The notes beneath the pieces were generated by a model. That model made no database searches. It saw only the letters and a list, made by a program, of their open reading frames with translations, and was not told the origin of the DNA. From the NCBI GenBank assembly GCA_964576115.1, contig CAZNUA010000009.1, forward strand, positions 29,351 through 93,350: a stretch of 64,000 bases of DNA, read 5' to 3'. This stretch comes from CAYSYY01 sp964576115 [NCBI: uncultured Gemmatimonadota bacterium] (GTDB taxonomy: Bacteria > Blakebacterota > Blakebacteria > Blakebacterales). Each line of letters starts with the position of its first letter. The first letter of the stretch is position 1. Shown here in pieces: positions 55,582 through 63,965 of the stretch. The translations under genes and the position numbers were made by a program.

Positions 55582-56079
55582 ATGAAGACAGTACGTACCA
55601 TCCTGACCGCCGCGGTTGTGGGAGTGCTGGTGTTTGGTGCAGCATCCCAGGCCGCCGCGCAGCAGGAAGAGAAAATGACCCTGGAGGAGTGGCAGGCCGC
55701 TCTGGACGAATGCAACGCCCGTGAGCAGGCCGCCAATGCCACGATCTCCGATCTGGACCGGCAGATCGCCGATCTGCAGCGGCAGATCGACAGTGTCGAC
55801 AACCAGATCGACCAGGTGCGCAGCGACATCAGGGGTCTCAATCAGCAGGTTTCTTCGACGCAGGGGGAACTGACGCAGGTCCGCGAGGAACTCGAGCGGG
55901 TCAGGTTCCCTGAGTACTACGAAGTTGTCAGGGGCGACTGCCTCTGGAACATCGCGAAGAAGGACTACATCTACAACGACCCCTTCCAGTGGCCGCGTAT
56001 CTATGAAGCCAACAAGGACAAGATCAAGGACCCTGATCTGATCTACCCGAAGCAGGTGTTCCAGATCATTCGTCCTTAG
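55582..56079 (+). CDS. Exported coiled-coil protein with C-terminal LysM domain
   Basis: 165 residues from ATG 55582, chosen because GAAAGGA lies 8 nt upstream (an ATG at 55573 is also in frame). Signal peptide MKTVRTILTAAVVGVLVFGA with cleavage after AAA. Residues about 35-110 form a coiled coil of regular heptads (SDLDRQIADLQRQIDSVDNQ). The C-terminal 55 residues are a LysM domain: YYEVVRGDCLWNIAKKDYIY, PFQWPRIYEANKDKIKDPDL and IYPKQVFQIIRP. It should bind peptidoglycan in the periplasm. With the lipoprotein before it, it may form an envelope-bridging pair. Confidence 0.87.
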   Translation: MKTVRTILTAAVVGVLVFGAASQAAAQQEEKMTLEEWQAALDECNAREQAANATISDLDRQIADLQRQIDSVDNQIDQVRSDIRGLNQQVSSTQGELTQVREELERVRFPEYYEVVRGDCLWNIAKKDYIYNDPFQWPRIYEANKDKIKDPDLIYPKQVFQIIRP

Positions 56080-56104
56080 GCTTCTCTTGGACACTGAAGG
56101 ACAA

Positions 56105-56148
56105 CGCTCTCACCCGGGGGATCAGGCGATCCTCCGGTGAGGGCGTTT
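56105..56148 (+). terminator. Terminator after the LysM gene
   Basis: Arms 56105-56123 (cgctctcacccgggggatc) and 56128-56145 (gatcctccggtgagggcg) pair nearly throughout around the loop aggc, followed by TTTCC. It separates the lipoprotein-LysM unit from phoH. Confidence 0.65.
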
Positions 56149-56177
56149 CCTGTTCTCAGGACCAACCAGTTCCGTCC

Positions 56178-57218
56178 ATGAACTCTGACGAGATATTTCC
56201 CCCAACCGGGGATGCGGCCGTAAAAAAGGCCGGGGGTAAGACCGGGGATACGGCCGATGACGCCCGCTCACCAATCGTGAGCAACCGGGTCATGATCGAT
56301 CCCGACCCGGCCCGTTTCTTCGGTGTCCAGGACCGGCATCTGCGTCAGCTCCAGGACGCTTTCCCCGACCTGAACCTGGTGGGGCGCGATCGGGAGCTGC
56401 TCATCGAGGGCCCCGGTCCCGAGGTGAACCGGGTACTGGGGGTGGCGGCTCGGATGCTGAGCCGGCTCACCGGCGACGAAGAACTCGATTCCGATGCGGT
56501 GCGCATCATCATCGAGGAATCTGCTGCCGGCGGGACGATCCCCGACAATTACCAGGACCTCACCCTTCTGCACACCAACAACAAGCGGCGCATCTACCCC
56601 CGCACCGCCGGTCAGTACCAGTACCTGCAGGCGGTCGAGGCCAACGACATCGTCTTCGCCATCGGTCCGGCCGGGACGGGTAAGACGTACCTGGCGGTGG
56701 CCATGGCGGTACGGGCCCTCAAAGCCCGCGAGGTCCAGCGGATCATCCTGGCCCGTCCGGCCGTCGAGGCGGGTGAGAGCCTCGGTTTTCTGCCCGGGGA
56801 TCTCAAAGAAAAAGTCGATCCCTACCTGCGGCCCCTCTACGACGCCCTGATGGAGATGATCCCCCCCGACAAACTCACCAGGTACCTGGAAAGCCATACC
56901 ATCGAGGTGCTCCCCCTGGCCTTCATGCGGGGCCGCAATCTGAATGCGGCCTTCGTGATCCTCGACGAAGCCCAGAATACCACTCCGGGTCAGATGAAGA
57001 TGGCCCTGACCCGGCTGGGTGTGAATGCCAAGGCGATCGTGACCGGCGATATTACCCAGATCGACCTGCCCGAAGCGGCCGCGAGCGGCCTGGTCCAGAT
57101 CCAGAGCATCCTGATGGCGGTCGAGGGCATATCTTTCGTCTACCTGACCGAGAAAGACGTGGTCCGGCACCGGCTGGTGCGCGAGATTCTGCGCGCCTAC
57201 CAGGAACGGGGACTCTGA
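56178..57218 (+). CDS. phoH: PhoH family ATPase
   Basis: 346 residues. After a variable N-terminal tail of about 35 residues comes a KH-like region (DLNLVGRDRELLIEGPG), then the PhoH ATPase: IYPRTAGQYQYLQAVEAND, Walker A GPAGTGKTYLAVAMAV, ILARPAVEAGESLGFLPGDL, AFVILDEAQNTTPGQMKMAL (Walker B), and GVNAKAIVTGDITQIDLP. RNA-linked helicase/ATPase family, usually encoded next to ybeY, as here. First of the phoH-pgpH-ybeY-corC group. Confidence 0.95.
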   Translation: MNSDEIFPPTGDAAVKKAGGKTGDTADDARSPIVSNRVMIDPDPARFFGVQDRHLRQLQDAFPDLNLVGRDRELLIEGPGPEVNRVLGVAARMLSRLTGDEELDSDAVRIIIEESAAGGTIPDNYQDLTLLHTNNKRRIYPRTAGQYQYLQAVEANDIVFAIGPAGTGKTYLAVAMAVRALKAREVQRIILARPAVEAGESLGFLPGDLKEKVDPYLRPLYDALMEMIPPDKLTRYLESHTIEVLPLAFMRGRNLNAAFVILDEAQNTTPGQMKMALTRLGVNAKAIVTGDITQIDLPEAAASGLVQIQSILMAVEGISFVYLTEKDVVRHRLVREILRAYQERGL

Positions 57219-57228
57219 GGCGACAGAT

Positions 57229-59481
57229 ATGGAACTGAAGCGTTCGGCACAGACATCGCTCCGGTGGCTGGTGGGCGGCGGCCTGGTCCTCTTCATCGTC
57301 CTGCTCTTCCCCACCCGCCAGGCGTTCCGCTACAACCTCGTCGAGGGCGAGATCGCACGCGAAACGATCGTGGCTCCGATCTCGTTCGCGGTACAGAAGA
57401 GCGCCGAGGAACTGGCGGCCGAGCGGGAAGCGGCCCGGATGAGCGTGCCTCCGGTGCTGGTCTACTCCGAGGACGTGGACGTACGGCGCACGGTTCTGCT
57501 CGATTCGCTCTTCACCCTTTTTACCGAACTGCGCGAAGCGGCGGCGAGCGACTCGGCCGCGGTGCAGGCGGTCCAGCGCCTGGCCCCGGGCGTGGCCGAA
57601 GAATCGCTCATCTACCTTTTCGCTGCCGAACTGCCCGGGCGCGCAGCCGAGCGCCGGGCGACCCTGGCCACAGGGCGTTATGACAGTCTGCGCACCGCCG
57701 TCGAACGGGTCGTGAACCACTACTTCTCGGTCGGGATCGTGGAGTCCAAACCCCGCTTGCGCGAGATGTCGCGTGAGACCATCACCGTCATCGGCCCCGA
57801 GGGCGAATCCCCCCTGCCGCTCGCGATCGTGGTGGATATGGAGCAGGTACGCGATTCACTCGGGAACATGCTGCGCGAATACCTGCCCGGGGCCGAACCC
57901 CGCCTGGTTACCCTGGCTTACGAACTCTCGCTCTTCGCGCTGGAACCGAACCTCCTGCTCGATACCGAACGAACCAGCCGGCGACGGGCTGATGCCGAGA
58001 ACGGCGTGCCGACCTCGAAGGCCTTCGTCATGGCCGAAGAGAAGATCGTGGATGCCAATACCCGGGTGACTGACGAGGTGGTCGAGAAACTCGCCAGCTT
58101 GAACCGGGCCCTGGCCGAGGTGGAATCGGAGCGCCGGTTCCTGCCCGTCCTGCGGACCTGGCTCTCCAGGGCCGTGCTGGTACTGCTGGTCCTGGCCGTC
58201 TTTGTCGTCTGGCTCAAGTTCCACCGGCCGCGCCTGCTCAAGGACAACCGCACCCTGATCTCGATGGCGGTCCTGATCGCGATCGAACTGCTGATCGCCT
58301 ACCTGCTGCGCGAGAGCACGGTCCTGAGTGTTTACCTGGTGCCGGTGGCCGTGGCCACCATGCTGCTCACGATCCTCTTCGATACCGGGGTCGGGCTGGT
58401 GACGGCCTTCACCATCGGTCTGCTGATGGGAGCGATCCTGGGTTTCGACTATACCACCACGCTCATCCACACCGCCGCCGGTTCGGCGGGGGTGTTCGCC
58501 GTGAGCCGGGTGCGCAAACGCAGTCATTTCTACCGGGCGCTGTGGGTGGTGCCGGCCGCCTACCTGCTGGCCATCGTGAGCGTGGAACTGCTCCGCCTGA
58601 GTACCTTCGACGAACTGGTGCGCGGGGCGGCCTACGGGGTGGCCAACGGGATGATGGGGGTGGTGATCACGATGGGGCTGTTGCCCATCTTCGAGAGCCT
58701 CTTCAATTTTTCGACCGACATCACCCTGCTCGAACTCTCCGATTTGAATCACCCCCTGCTGCGCCAGCTGGCCATGCGCGCGCCCGGCACTTACCAGCAC
58801 TCGCTCATGATCGGCGAACTGGGGGCGGCCGCGGCCGAAGCGATCGGCGCCAACGCCCTGCTCACCCGGATCGGGGCCTACTTCCACGATATCGGCAAGA
58901 TGAACAAGCCGGAGTATTTCGTAGAGAACCAGCAGGGGTACAACCCGCACACCCGCCTGAGCCCGAATATGAGTGCCCTGATCGTCGAAACGCATGTCAA
59001 GGAGGGGCTCGAGCTGGCCGAGGAGCACCGCCTGCCGGCCAAGATCAGGGATTTCATCCCCGAGCATCACGGCACCACCGTCATGAACTACTTCTACCTG
59101 CGGGCGATCGAAGAGGCCAAGGAGGGGGAAAAGGTCATCGAGGACGATTTCCGCTACCCCGGGCCCAAGCCGCGCAGCCGCGAGACGGCCATCGTGATGC
59201 TGGCCGATACCATCGAAGCCGCCAGCCGGGTGCTCGAAGATCCCACTCCCCGGCGCATCCGCCTGACCGTCAAGGAACTGATCGAGAACAAGTTCGGGGA
59301 CGGCCAGCTCGACGAATGCCCGCTGACCTTCCGCGACCTGCGGCTGGTGCGCGAGGCCTTCGTCAATGTGCTCACCAGCCGCTTCCACCAACGCATCGAT
59401 TATCCCGACCGGGACGAGACCCTGAAGAAGGCCGCCGAGCGTGGCGCCGAGGCCCGACAGCAGCCGCGGGAGGGATCGTGA
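57229..59481 (+). CDS. pgpH: 7TM-HD family protein (PgpH/YqfF-like c-di-AMP phosphodiesterase)
   Basis: 750 residues. One N-terminal membrane segment (VGGGLVLFIVLLFPTRQAF), an extracytoplasmic 7TMR-HDED domain (about residues 45-290), seven membrane segments (about 300-490), and a cytoplasmic HD domain: GTYQHSLMIGELGAAAAEAI, RIGAYFHDIGKMNKPEYFVE and IPEHHGTTVMNYFY, with all metal ligands. In Listeria PgpH hydrolyses cyclic di-AMP to pApA; no cyclic-di-AMP cyclase is in the window. 10 bp after phoH, and it overlaps ybeY by 4 nt. Confidence 0.94.
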   Translation: MELKRSAQTSLRWLVGGGLVLFIVLLFPTRQAFRYNLVEGEIARETIVAPISFAVQKSAEELAAEREAARMSVPPVLVYSEDVDVRRTVLLDSLFTLFTELREAAASDSAAVQAVQRLAPGVAEESLIYLFAAELPGRAAERRATLATGRYDSLRTAVERVVNHYFSVGIVESKPRLREMSRETITVIGPEGESPLPLAIVVDMEQVRDSLGNMLREYLPGAEPRLVTLAYELSLFALEPNLLLDTERTSRRRADAENGVPTSKAFVMAEEKIVDANTRVTDEVVEKLASLNRALAEVESERRFLPVLRTWLSRAVLVLLVLAVFVVWLKFHRPRLLKDNRTLISMAVLIAIELLIAYLLRESTVLSVYLVPVAVATMLLTILFDTGVGLVTAFTIGLLMGAILGFDYTTTLIHTAAGSAGVFAVSRVRKRSHFYRALWVVPAAYLLAIVSVELLRLSTFDELVRGAAYGVANGMMGVVITMGLLPIFESLFNFSTDITLLELSDLNHPLLRQLAMRAPGTYQHSLMIGELGAAAAEAIGANALLTRIGAYFHDIGKMNKPEYFVENQQGYNPHTRLSPNMSALIVETHVKEGLELAEEHRLPAKIRDFIPEHHGTTVMNYFYLRAIEEAKEGEKVIEDDFRYPGPKPRSRETAIVMLADTIEAASRVLEDPTPRRIRLTVKELIENKFGDGQLDECPLTFRDLRLVREAFVNVLTSRFHQRIDYPDRDETLKKAAERGAEARQQPREGS

Positions 59482-60068
59482 GCGGATCGGAAGATGACAC
59501 CGCGTCCGGACCCGTGCCGGAACCCGAACTCCCATCAGATACCGGGTCCGGCCCGGCACCGGACCGCCCGACCGGCGAACCTCCCGATCGGGAGGGTGAG
59601 AGTGTAACGATCGGAGTGTACCGCGACGAGAATGGCCCGCTCCTTCCGATTCCCGATCTCGATCCGGCCGTCGTCGAAAGGCTCGCGCGCCGGGTGCTGG
59701 CTGCCGAAGCGGTCGCCGCGGCCGAAATCGACATCGTTTTCTGCGGTGATGAACGGATCACCGCCCTGAACCGGGAGTGGCTCGACAGCGATCGGGTCAC
59801 CGATGTCATCGCCTTCGGGCTCACAGGCATTGAACCAGGCCGGCAGCTCGAGGGTGAGATCTATATCGATCTGGAACAGGCCGTACGCCAGGCGCCCGAA
59901 TTCGGGGTAACGGCGGAGGAGGAGATCGTCCGTCTGATCGTACACGGCCTCCTCCATCTGGCGGGGTATACAGATACCGGATCCCCCTCCGAGGTGGAGG
60001 CGATGATGAATCGACAGGAAGAACTCGTGAAGGATTGGGACGAACCCATACGGGGAGGTCAGAACTGA
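59478..60068 (+). CDS. ybeY: YbeY-type rRNA maturation endoribonuclease, with Asp in place of the third His
   Basis: 196 residues from GTG 59478. A Pro/Glu-rich tail of about 40 residues precedes the domain. Core: DIVFCGDERITALNREWL, DRVTDVIAFGLTG, GEIYIDLEQAVRQA, and VHGLLHLAGYTDTGSP, where His156 and His160 are present but the third ligand of HGxLHLxGYDH is Asp166. The Arg of the usual LNxxYRGKD stretch is also absent (LNREWLDSD). As I remember, Bacteroidota YbeY proteins show the same two changes, so this is probably a lineage type and not decay. It processes 16S rRNA ends. Overlaps corC by 1 nt. Confidence 0.88.
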   Translation: MSGSEDDTASGPVPEPELPSDTGSGPAPDRPTGEPPDREGESVTIGVYRDENGPLLPIPDLDPAVVERLARRVLAAEAVAAAEIDIVFCGDERITALNREWLDSDRVTDVIAFGLTGIEPGRQLEGEIYIDLEQAVRQAPEFGVTAEEEIVRLIVHGLLHLAGYTDTGSPSEVEAMMNRQEELVKDWDEPIRGGQN

Positions 60069-61363
60069 TGCCGGGGGCGAGCGTGGCACCCGTTCTAGAA
60101 ATCATCATCATCCTGTTGCTGGTGGTGATCGCCGGCGGTTTCACTGCGGCCGAAACGGCCATCCTCACCCTGCTGCGGGCCATCAGGGCCGAGAAACCCG
60201 ACGAAGAGGACTACCTGCCCGAACTCGAGGAGACCGCCCGCGAAGAACTCCCCGCTGCCGTCAAGCGCCTGGCGGCCCATCCCGGCCGGCTCACCGCCAC
60301 CATCACCTTCGGCCGCCTCATGGCCCGGGTTCTCGCCGTGGCCCTCACGGCCCTGCTTGCCTGGCGCTGGGTGGTGCAGCTCCGAGCTCTTTCGCCCTGG
60401 TTCTGGACCGTCGTCGGAGTGCTCGTCACCCTGCTGCTGCTCCTGCTGCTGGGCGAGCTGCTGCCCCGCATCATCGGCACCCGTCTGCCCCGCGTCACGG
60501 TAACCTGGACGGTGCCCCTGCTGGCGGTGGCCATGCTCCTGCTCCTGCCCGTCACCCTGGCGGGCAATCGCCTGCTGCGCCGGTTCGCCCGCAGCGAGCA
60601 CGGGGAACCGGCGTTCCTGACCCTCGAGGAACTCAACCGCCATCTCGACGAACGGCAGGATGCCGGCACCCTCGAGGCCGAAGACCGCGAGATGATCGAG
60701 GATCTGCTGGAATTCGGAGAGACCATGGTGCGCGAAGTCATGGTGCCCCGGATCGATATCAAGGCCATTCCGGCAGACGCCTGTTATGCCGAAGTACAGG
60801 CCCTGGTATCCGAGACCGGTCACTCCCGTCTGCCGGTCTACGACGGCGATCTCGACCACATCATCGGCATCATGCACGTCAAGGACCTGCTGCGGCGCAG
60901 CGAGGGTGAGGAAATGCCCATCCGCGAGCTGATGCGCAAAGCCCTCTTCGTGCCCGAAACGAAGATGATCGACGACCTGCTGCGGGAATTCCAGCACGCC
61001 CGGCTGCACATGGCCATCGTGGTGGACGAATACGGCGGCACCAGCGGTATGGTCACCCTCGAGGACCTGGTCGAGGAGATCGTGGGCGAGATCCAGGACG
61101 AATACGACCGCGAGGCTCCGCTCGTGAAAGAGACCTCCCCCGGGGTGTGGGACGTCAACGCCATCATCGACCTCGAGGACCTCGAAGAGGCCACCGGCAT
61201 CGCGCTGCCCGAGGACGGCTGGGATACCCTGGGCGGCTTCATTTATTCCCTCGAGGGACGCGTGCCCGAGGCCGGCTACACCTACGAGTGGGAGGACTAC
61301 CGTTTCACGGTCCTCGAGATCGAGGGGCGCCGTATCATCCGGGTCGAGATCTCGCGGTTGTAG
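60068..61363 (+). CDS. CNNM/CorC-type transporter or regulator with CBS domains
   Basis: 431 residues from ATG 60068, overlapping the ybeY stop by 1 nt. CNNM (DUF21) membrane domain at about residues 5-175 with four segments and the AAETAILT motif, then FLTLEELNRHLDERQ, the linker EDREMIEDLLEFGETMVREV with MVPRIDIKAI, two CBS domains (about 220-340; HSRLPVYDGDLDHIIGIMHV, IVVDEYGGTSGMVTLEDLVE), and the C-terminal CorC/HlyC domain (WDTLGGFIYSLEGRVP). Family members export Mg or Co ions or regulate such export. Last gene of the phoH group. Confidence 0.92.
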   Translation: MPGASVAPVLEIIIILLLVVIAGGFTAAETAILTLLRAIRAEKPDEEDYLPELEETAREELPAAVKRLAAHPGRLTATITFGRLMARVLAVALTALLAWRWVVQLRALSPWFWTVVGVLVTLLLLLLLGELLPRIIGTRLPRVTVTWTVPLLAVAMLLLLPVTLAGNRLLRRFARSEHGEPAFLTLEELNRHLDERQDAGTLEAEDREMIEDLLEFGETMVREVMVPRIDIKAIPADACYAEVQALVSETGHSRLPVYDGDLDHIIGIMHVKDLLRRSEGEEMPIRELMRKALFVPETKMIDDLLREFQHARLHMAIVVDEYGGTSGMVTLEDLVEEIVGEIQDEYDREAPLVKETSPGVWDVNAIIDLEDLEEATGIALPEDGWDTLGGFIYSLEGRVPEAGYTYEWEDYRFTVLEIEGRRIIRVEISRL

Positions 61364-61375
61364 GTCTCTGCATCC

Positions 61376-61404
61376 TTGCATCCGGTCCTGTTTCTCTATA
61401 CATT
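61376..61404 (+). promoter_or_regulatory. Weak candidate promoter of the ArsR gene
   Basis: TTGCAT (61376-61381), 17 bp, TACATT (61399-61404), 37 bp before the GTG at 61441. Both boxes are imperfect. Directly after it comes tttcgatagttctaaacaat, an A/T-rich stretch that may bind the regulator. Confidence 0.3.
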
Positions 61405-61440
61405 ACTTTCGATAGTTCTAAACAATCCAGGAGGAAAACC

Positions 61441-61791
61441 GTGGAGGCCACCCGGGAACGCATGTACCGCCTGCACTCCGATGTGTGCAAGGCGATGGGA
61501 CATCCCAGCCGGCTGGCGATCATCGATCTGCTGCGCGAGGGCGAGGTGACGGTCGGTGCTCTCTCCGAAGCTCTGGGTCGGTCGATCAGCAACACCAGCC
61601 AGCATCTCTCGGTATTGAAGTCGGCCGGTCTGGTGAAGTGCCGCAAAGAGGGCACGACCTGTTACTACCGGGTCTCCACCCAGGTGATTTACAAGGCCTT
61701 CGACTGCATGGGCGAGATTATATTTGAAGGTTCGAAAGACCGGGCGGCGCACCGCGAATACCTGCGCCGCCACGTCCTGCAAAGCACCTGA
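61441..61791 (+). CDS. ArsR family transcriptional regulator
   Basis: 116 residues from GTG 61441, with a strong ribosome site AGGAGGAAAA. Winged helix: DVCKAMGHPSRLAIIDLLRE, VTVGALSEALGRSISNTSQH and SVLKSAGLVKCRKEGTTCYY. The only metal-binding candidates are Cys18, Cys74, Cys80 and a Cys in the last helix; the ELCVCDL motif of ArsR is missing, so the inducer cannot be told. The first of two small genes between corC and the tRNA. Confidence 0.9.
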   Translation: MEATRERMYRLHSDVCKAMGHPSRLAIIDLLREGEVTVGALSEALGRSISNTSQHLSVLKSAGLVKCRKEGTTCYYRVSTQVIYKAFDCMGEIIFEGSKDRAAHREYLRRHVLQST

Positions 61792-61833
61792 ACAGCAGGC
61801 ATAGTACTTGATCAGCAGGGGGAACGACGACCG

Positions 61834-62040
61834 ATGCCGATGTACGACCTCAAATGCACGCACTGCGGACACGAGTTCGAGGATCTGGTCTCGAGCCGGG
61901 ATGCCGTGGCCGAGGTGGCGTGCGAGAAGTGCGGGCAGAAGGGTCTGGAGCTCAAACCCAGTCTTTTTGCTTCATCGGTCTCCGGTTCCTCGGTCGGTTC
62001 CTCTTCGGGCAGTTCCTGTGGACCTGGCCCCTTTACATGA
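61834..62040 (+). CDS. FmdB family zinc-ribbon protein
   Basis: 68 residues. The start PMYDLKCTHCGHEFEDLVSS and the second knuckle ACEKCGQKG give the two CxxC pairs of the FmdB zinc ribbon. The C-terminal 20 residues are Ser/Gly-rich, as is common for the family. FmdB was named as a putative regulator in methylotrophs; the true role is unknown. It is 42 bp after the ArsR gene and may be co-transcribed with it. Between 62041 and 62198 there is only a short tcccgc/gcggga hairpin (62053-62069). Confidence 0.9.
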   Translation: MPMYDLKCTHCGHEFEDLVSSRDAVAEVACEKCGQKGLELKPSLFASSVSGSSVGSSSGSSCGPGPFT

Positions 62041-62198
62041 GCATCCTGACGATCCCGCCGGGAGCGGGAAAGACAACTGAAGCGTCAAGGGTGCACGCGA
62101 CGGCAATAGAAGAAGGAATGATAGGGGTAACGGCAGCAAGAATTTCAATTCTGTAACACATATCGGGACACGCTTCTTATTTTCGGTCTTGCTGAAAC

Positions 62199-62226
62199 TT
62201 GACGCGTCGGGCAGTTCCGGTATCTT
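62199..62226 (+). promoter_or_regulatory. Promoter of the initiator tRNA gene
   Basis: TTGACG (62199-62204), 16-bp spacer, TATCTT (62221-62226), 12 bp before the mature 5' end of the tRNA at 62239. This is the expected spacing for a short 5' leader removed by RNase P. Confidence 0.65.
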
Positions 62227-62238
62227 GAAGAGTGACAC

Positions 62239-62315
<77 letters not shown>

Positions 62316-62325
62316 ATCAAACCTG

Positions 62326-62366
62326 CGACGCCGGCCGGGCATGACCTGAGCCGGCGTCGTTGTTTT
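62326..62366 (+). terminator. Rho-independent terminator of the tRNA gene
   Basis: cgacgccggc (62326-62335) pairs perfectly with gccggcgtcg (62350-62359) and is followed by ttgtttt (62360-62366). Confidence 0.85.
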
Positions 62367-62980
62367 ATCAGGGCCCATGAGGGATATGTGTTCACTTAGA
62401 TTGAGGGCGGAAGAGGGCATATCAGGCTCTCCAGTGATATCTGATCGATATTCCGAGATCCTCTCCTGGATCTCTCAGCATGTATGCAAGGCCGTGTTCT
62501 ACGCGGATTCTGCGTCCCTAGAGCACGTCGCAGGTTGGTATCCACTGCCGACTACTTGACCTGCGACGGGGGAGCAGGGGATCTCGGCGGCCGGATGGGG
62601 CCTTGTGTACATACACACCCCCTCTCCGGCCACGGCACCACAGCAGGTACTCAGGAGGGTCTCAGACTCCTCTCAGATACCTCGAGCATATCTGCGGACA
62701 TATCTCCGAGGCTTTCGGATTTATCTCGGAGGCTCTTGAGCATATTCAGTGGTATTTCAGGGGGTATTGAGGTGCTCGCGTGTCTCCCGTGGCCTTCCGT
62801 GATGTCAGCTGCCAAAATGAGAGTCGGGGTGTACCAACTATCGGGGAGCAGAGCCTTATAAATCAGATTTTCAGTTGATCTGTAAATAAATCTGGGGTAG
62901 ACTCGTTATTGTAATAAAACACTCTTATCATTTTCGCTTCCACACTCAACGGATTATTACAGTTCGCTACTACTTTTGAA
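62367..62980. other. Non-coding, palindrome-rich region between the tRNA and the AT-rich genes
   Basis: No convincing gene. It holds several short dyads: gagatcc/ggatctc (62455-62461, 62468-62474), gtcgcaggt/acctgcgac (62527-62535, 62559-62567), gtgta/tacac (62606-62617), aggag...actcct near 62653-62672, ctccgag/ctcggag (62704-62710, 62725-62731). tatctccgaggct and tatctcggaggct are 12-of-13 direct repeats. The G+C content falls from high to low across it, with the change near 62850. It may be a remnant of an integration event or a structured RNA; undecided. Confidence 0.5.
62875..62903 (+). promoter_or_regulatory. Weak candidate promoter of the AT-rich lipoprotein gene
   Basis: TTGATC (62875-62880), 17 bp, TAGACT (62898-62903), 77 bp before the ATG at 62981. 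In an AT-rich stretch such matches are less telling. Confidence 0.25.
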
Positions 62981-63952
62981 ATGATCTCAATTATTAGGCT
63001 GAAACCAATTTTTAAATCCACCTTAATCGTTATTGTTCTATTGTCTTATATAAGCTGTACATCGCCAACGGAAACCACTCTTGATTTTACATCACCACCA
63101 ATGATCCCTTTACATGATATCGATGCTGTATGGTCCCCAGATGGTTTGCAAATTGCATACTCACATAGCTCAAAAATACCTGCCGGATATTTCGGGATTA
63201 AGTTGCTTTCAGTTGAGAACTTAGCCACAACAGAGCTCGGTGTTAATGGAGAGTTTCCGGCATGGTCTCCAGATTCAAAAATGTTAGCAATCAACAACCT
63301 GACATCATTCCAATTATCGACTATAGATTTGGAATCATATTCAACCATAAATATTCCGACAATACCCCTCAACTTTCTATATCCATCTTGGTATCCGTCT
63401 GGAGACAGTTTGTTGTCGTCTGTCAATTCTGGTTCTACGAGTGAACGAGGATTATGGACTATTCATATTTCAACAGGATATAGTCGTTGTCTATTATCGG
63501 CAAATGTAGTTGATCCTACTTGGAATAGTAGAGAAGATACTATTCTATTTATAGAATGGGTGGATGACATTCAATACCTATCTCTTGTTTCTTACCCGTC
63601 TATTAGTGTTGAACGTATTACAAAATCAGATGATTATTATTCAATACTTGACAGGAAGCCAGCCATCCACCCGTATTTTGGTAACCCTTCATTTCATCCA
63701 AATGATACGTCTCTGCTATTTCATACTACTGCTTTAAACAACCATGAAGCATCAATATGGATTTACGATATTAGTACGAAAAATATATCTTTAGTTTTTA
63801 GTGGTGGTCTCTGTCCCAGCTGGAATTTAAAAGGAGATATATTAGTATATACTAAATCAGTTGTATATGGTGCAAATACCAGCGGTAATGGATATTTATG
63901 GTTATATGATACAAAGTCAAATCAACACACACAAATAACGTTTCATAATTAA
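62981..63952 (+). CDS. Lipoprotein with TolB/WD40-like beta-propeller repeats, AT-rich
   Basis: 323 residues. Lipoprotein signal IFKSTLIVIVLLSYISC with the lipidated Cys at about residue 26. The mature part has TolB-type blades: AVWSPDGLQIAYSHSS, FPAWSPDSKMLAINNL, PSWYPSGDSLLSS, PSFHPNDTSLLFHT and PSWNLKGDILVYTK. Codon use and base composition (rich in A/T, many AAA, ATT, TTA) differ sharply from everything before position 62,300, which points to horizontal transfer. The ribosome site is weak. A further gene follows after 13 bp. Function unknown; a ligand-binding role in the periplasm is an inference. Confidence 0.85.
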   Translation: MISIIRLKPIFKSTLIVIVLLSYISCTSPTETTLDFTSPPMIPLHDIDAVWSPDGLQIAYSHSSKIPAGYFGIKLLSVENLATTELGVNGEFPAWSPDSKMLAINNLTSFQLSTIDLESYSTINIPTIPLNFLYPSWYPSGDSLLSSVNSGSTSERGLWTIHISTGYSRCLLSANVVDPTWNSREDTILFIEWVDDIQYLSLVSYPSISVERITKSDDYYSILDRKPAIHPYFGNPSFHPNDTSLLFHTTALNNHEASIWIYDISTKNISLVFSGGLCPSWNLKGDILVYTKSVVYGANTSGNGYLWLYDTKSNQHTQITFHN

Positions 63953-63965
63953 AGGAGATAATGAA

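Noticed and set aside
59478-60068. ybeY as a decaying pseudogene because of the missing His
   Set aside because: The frame is intact, operon coupling is tight on both sides, and the same Asp substitution is known to me from Bacteroidota YbeY.
62484-62861. 125-codon open frame after the tRNA terminator
   Set aside because: No ribosome site, no recognisable domain, and it runs through the palindromes and repeats. More likely non-coding.
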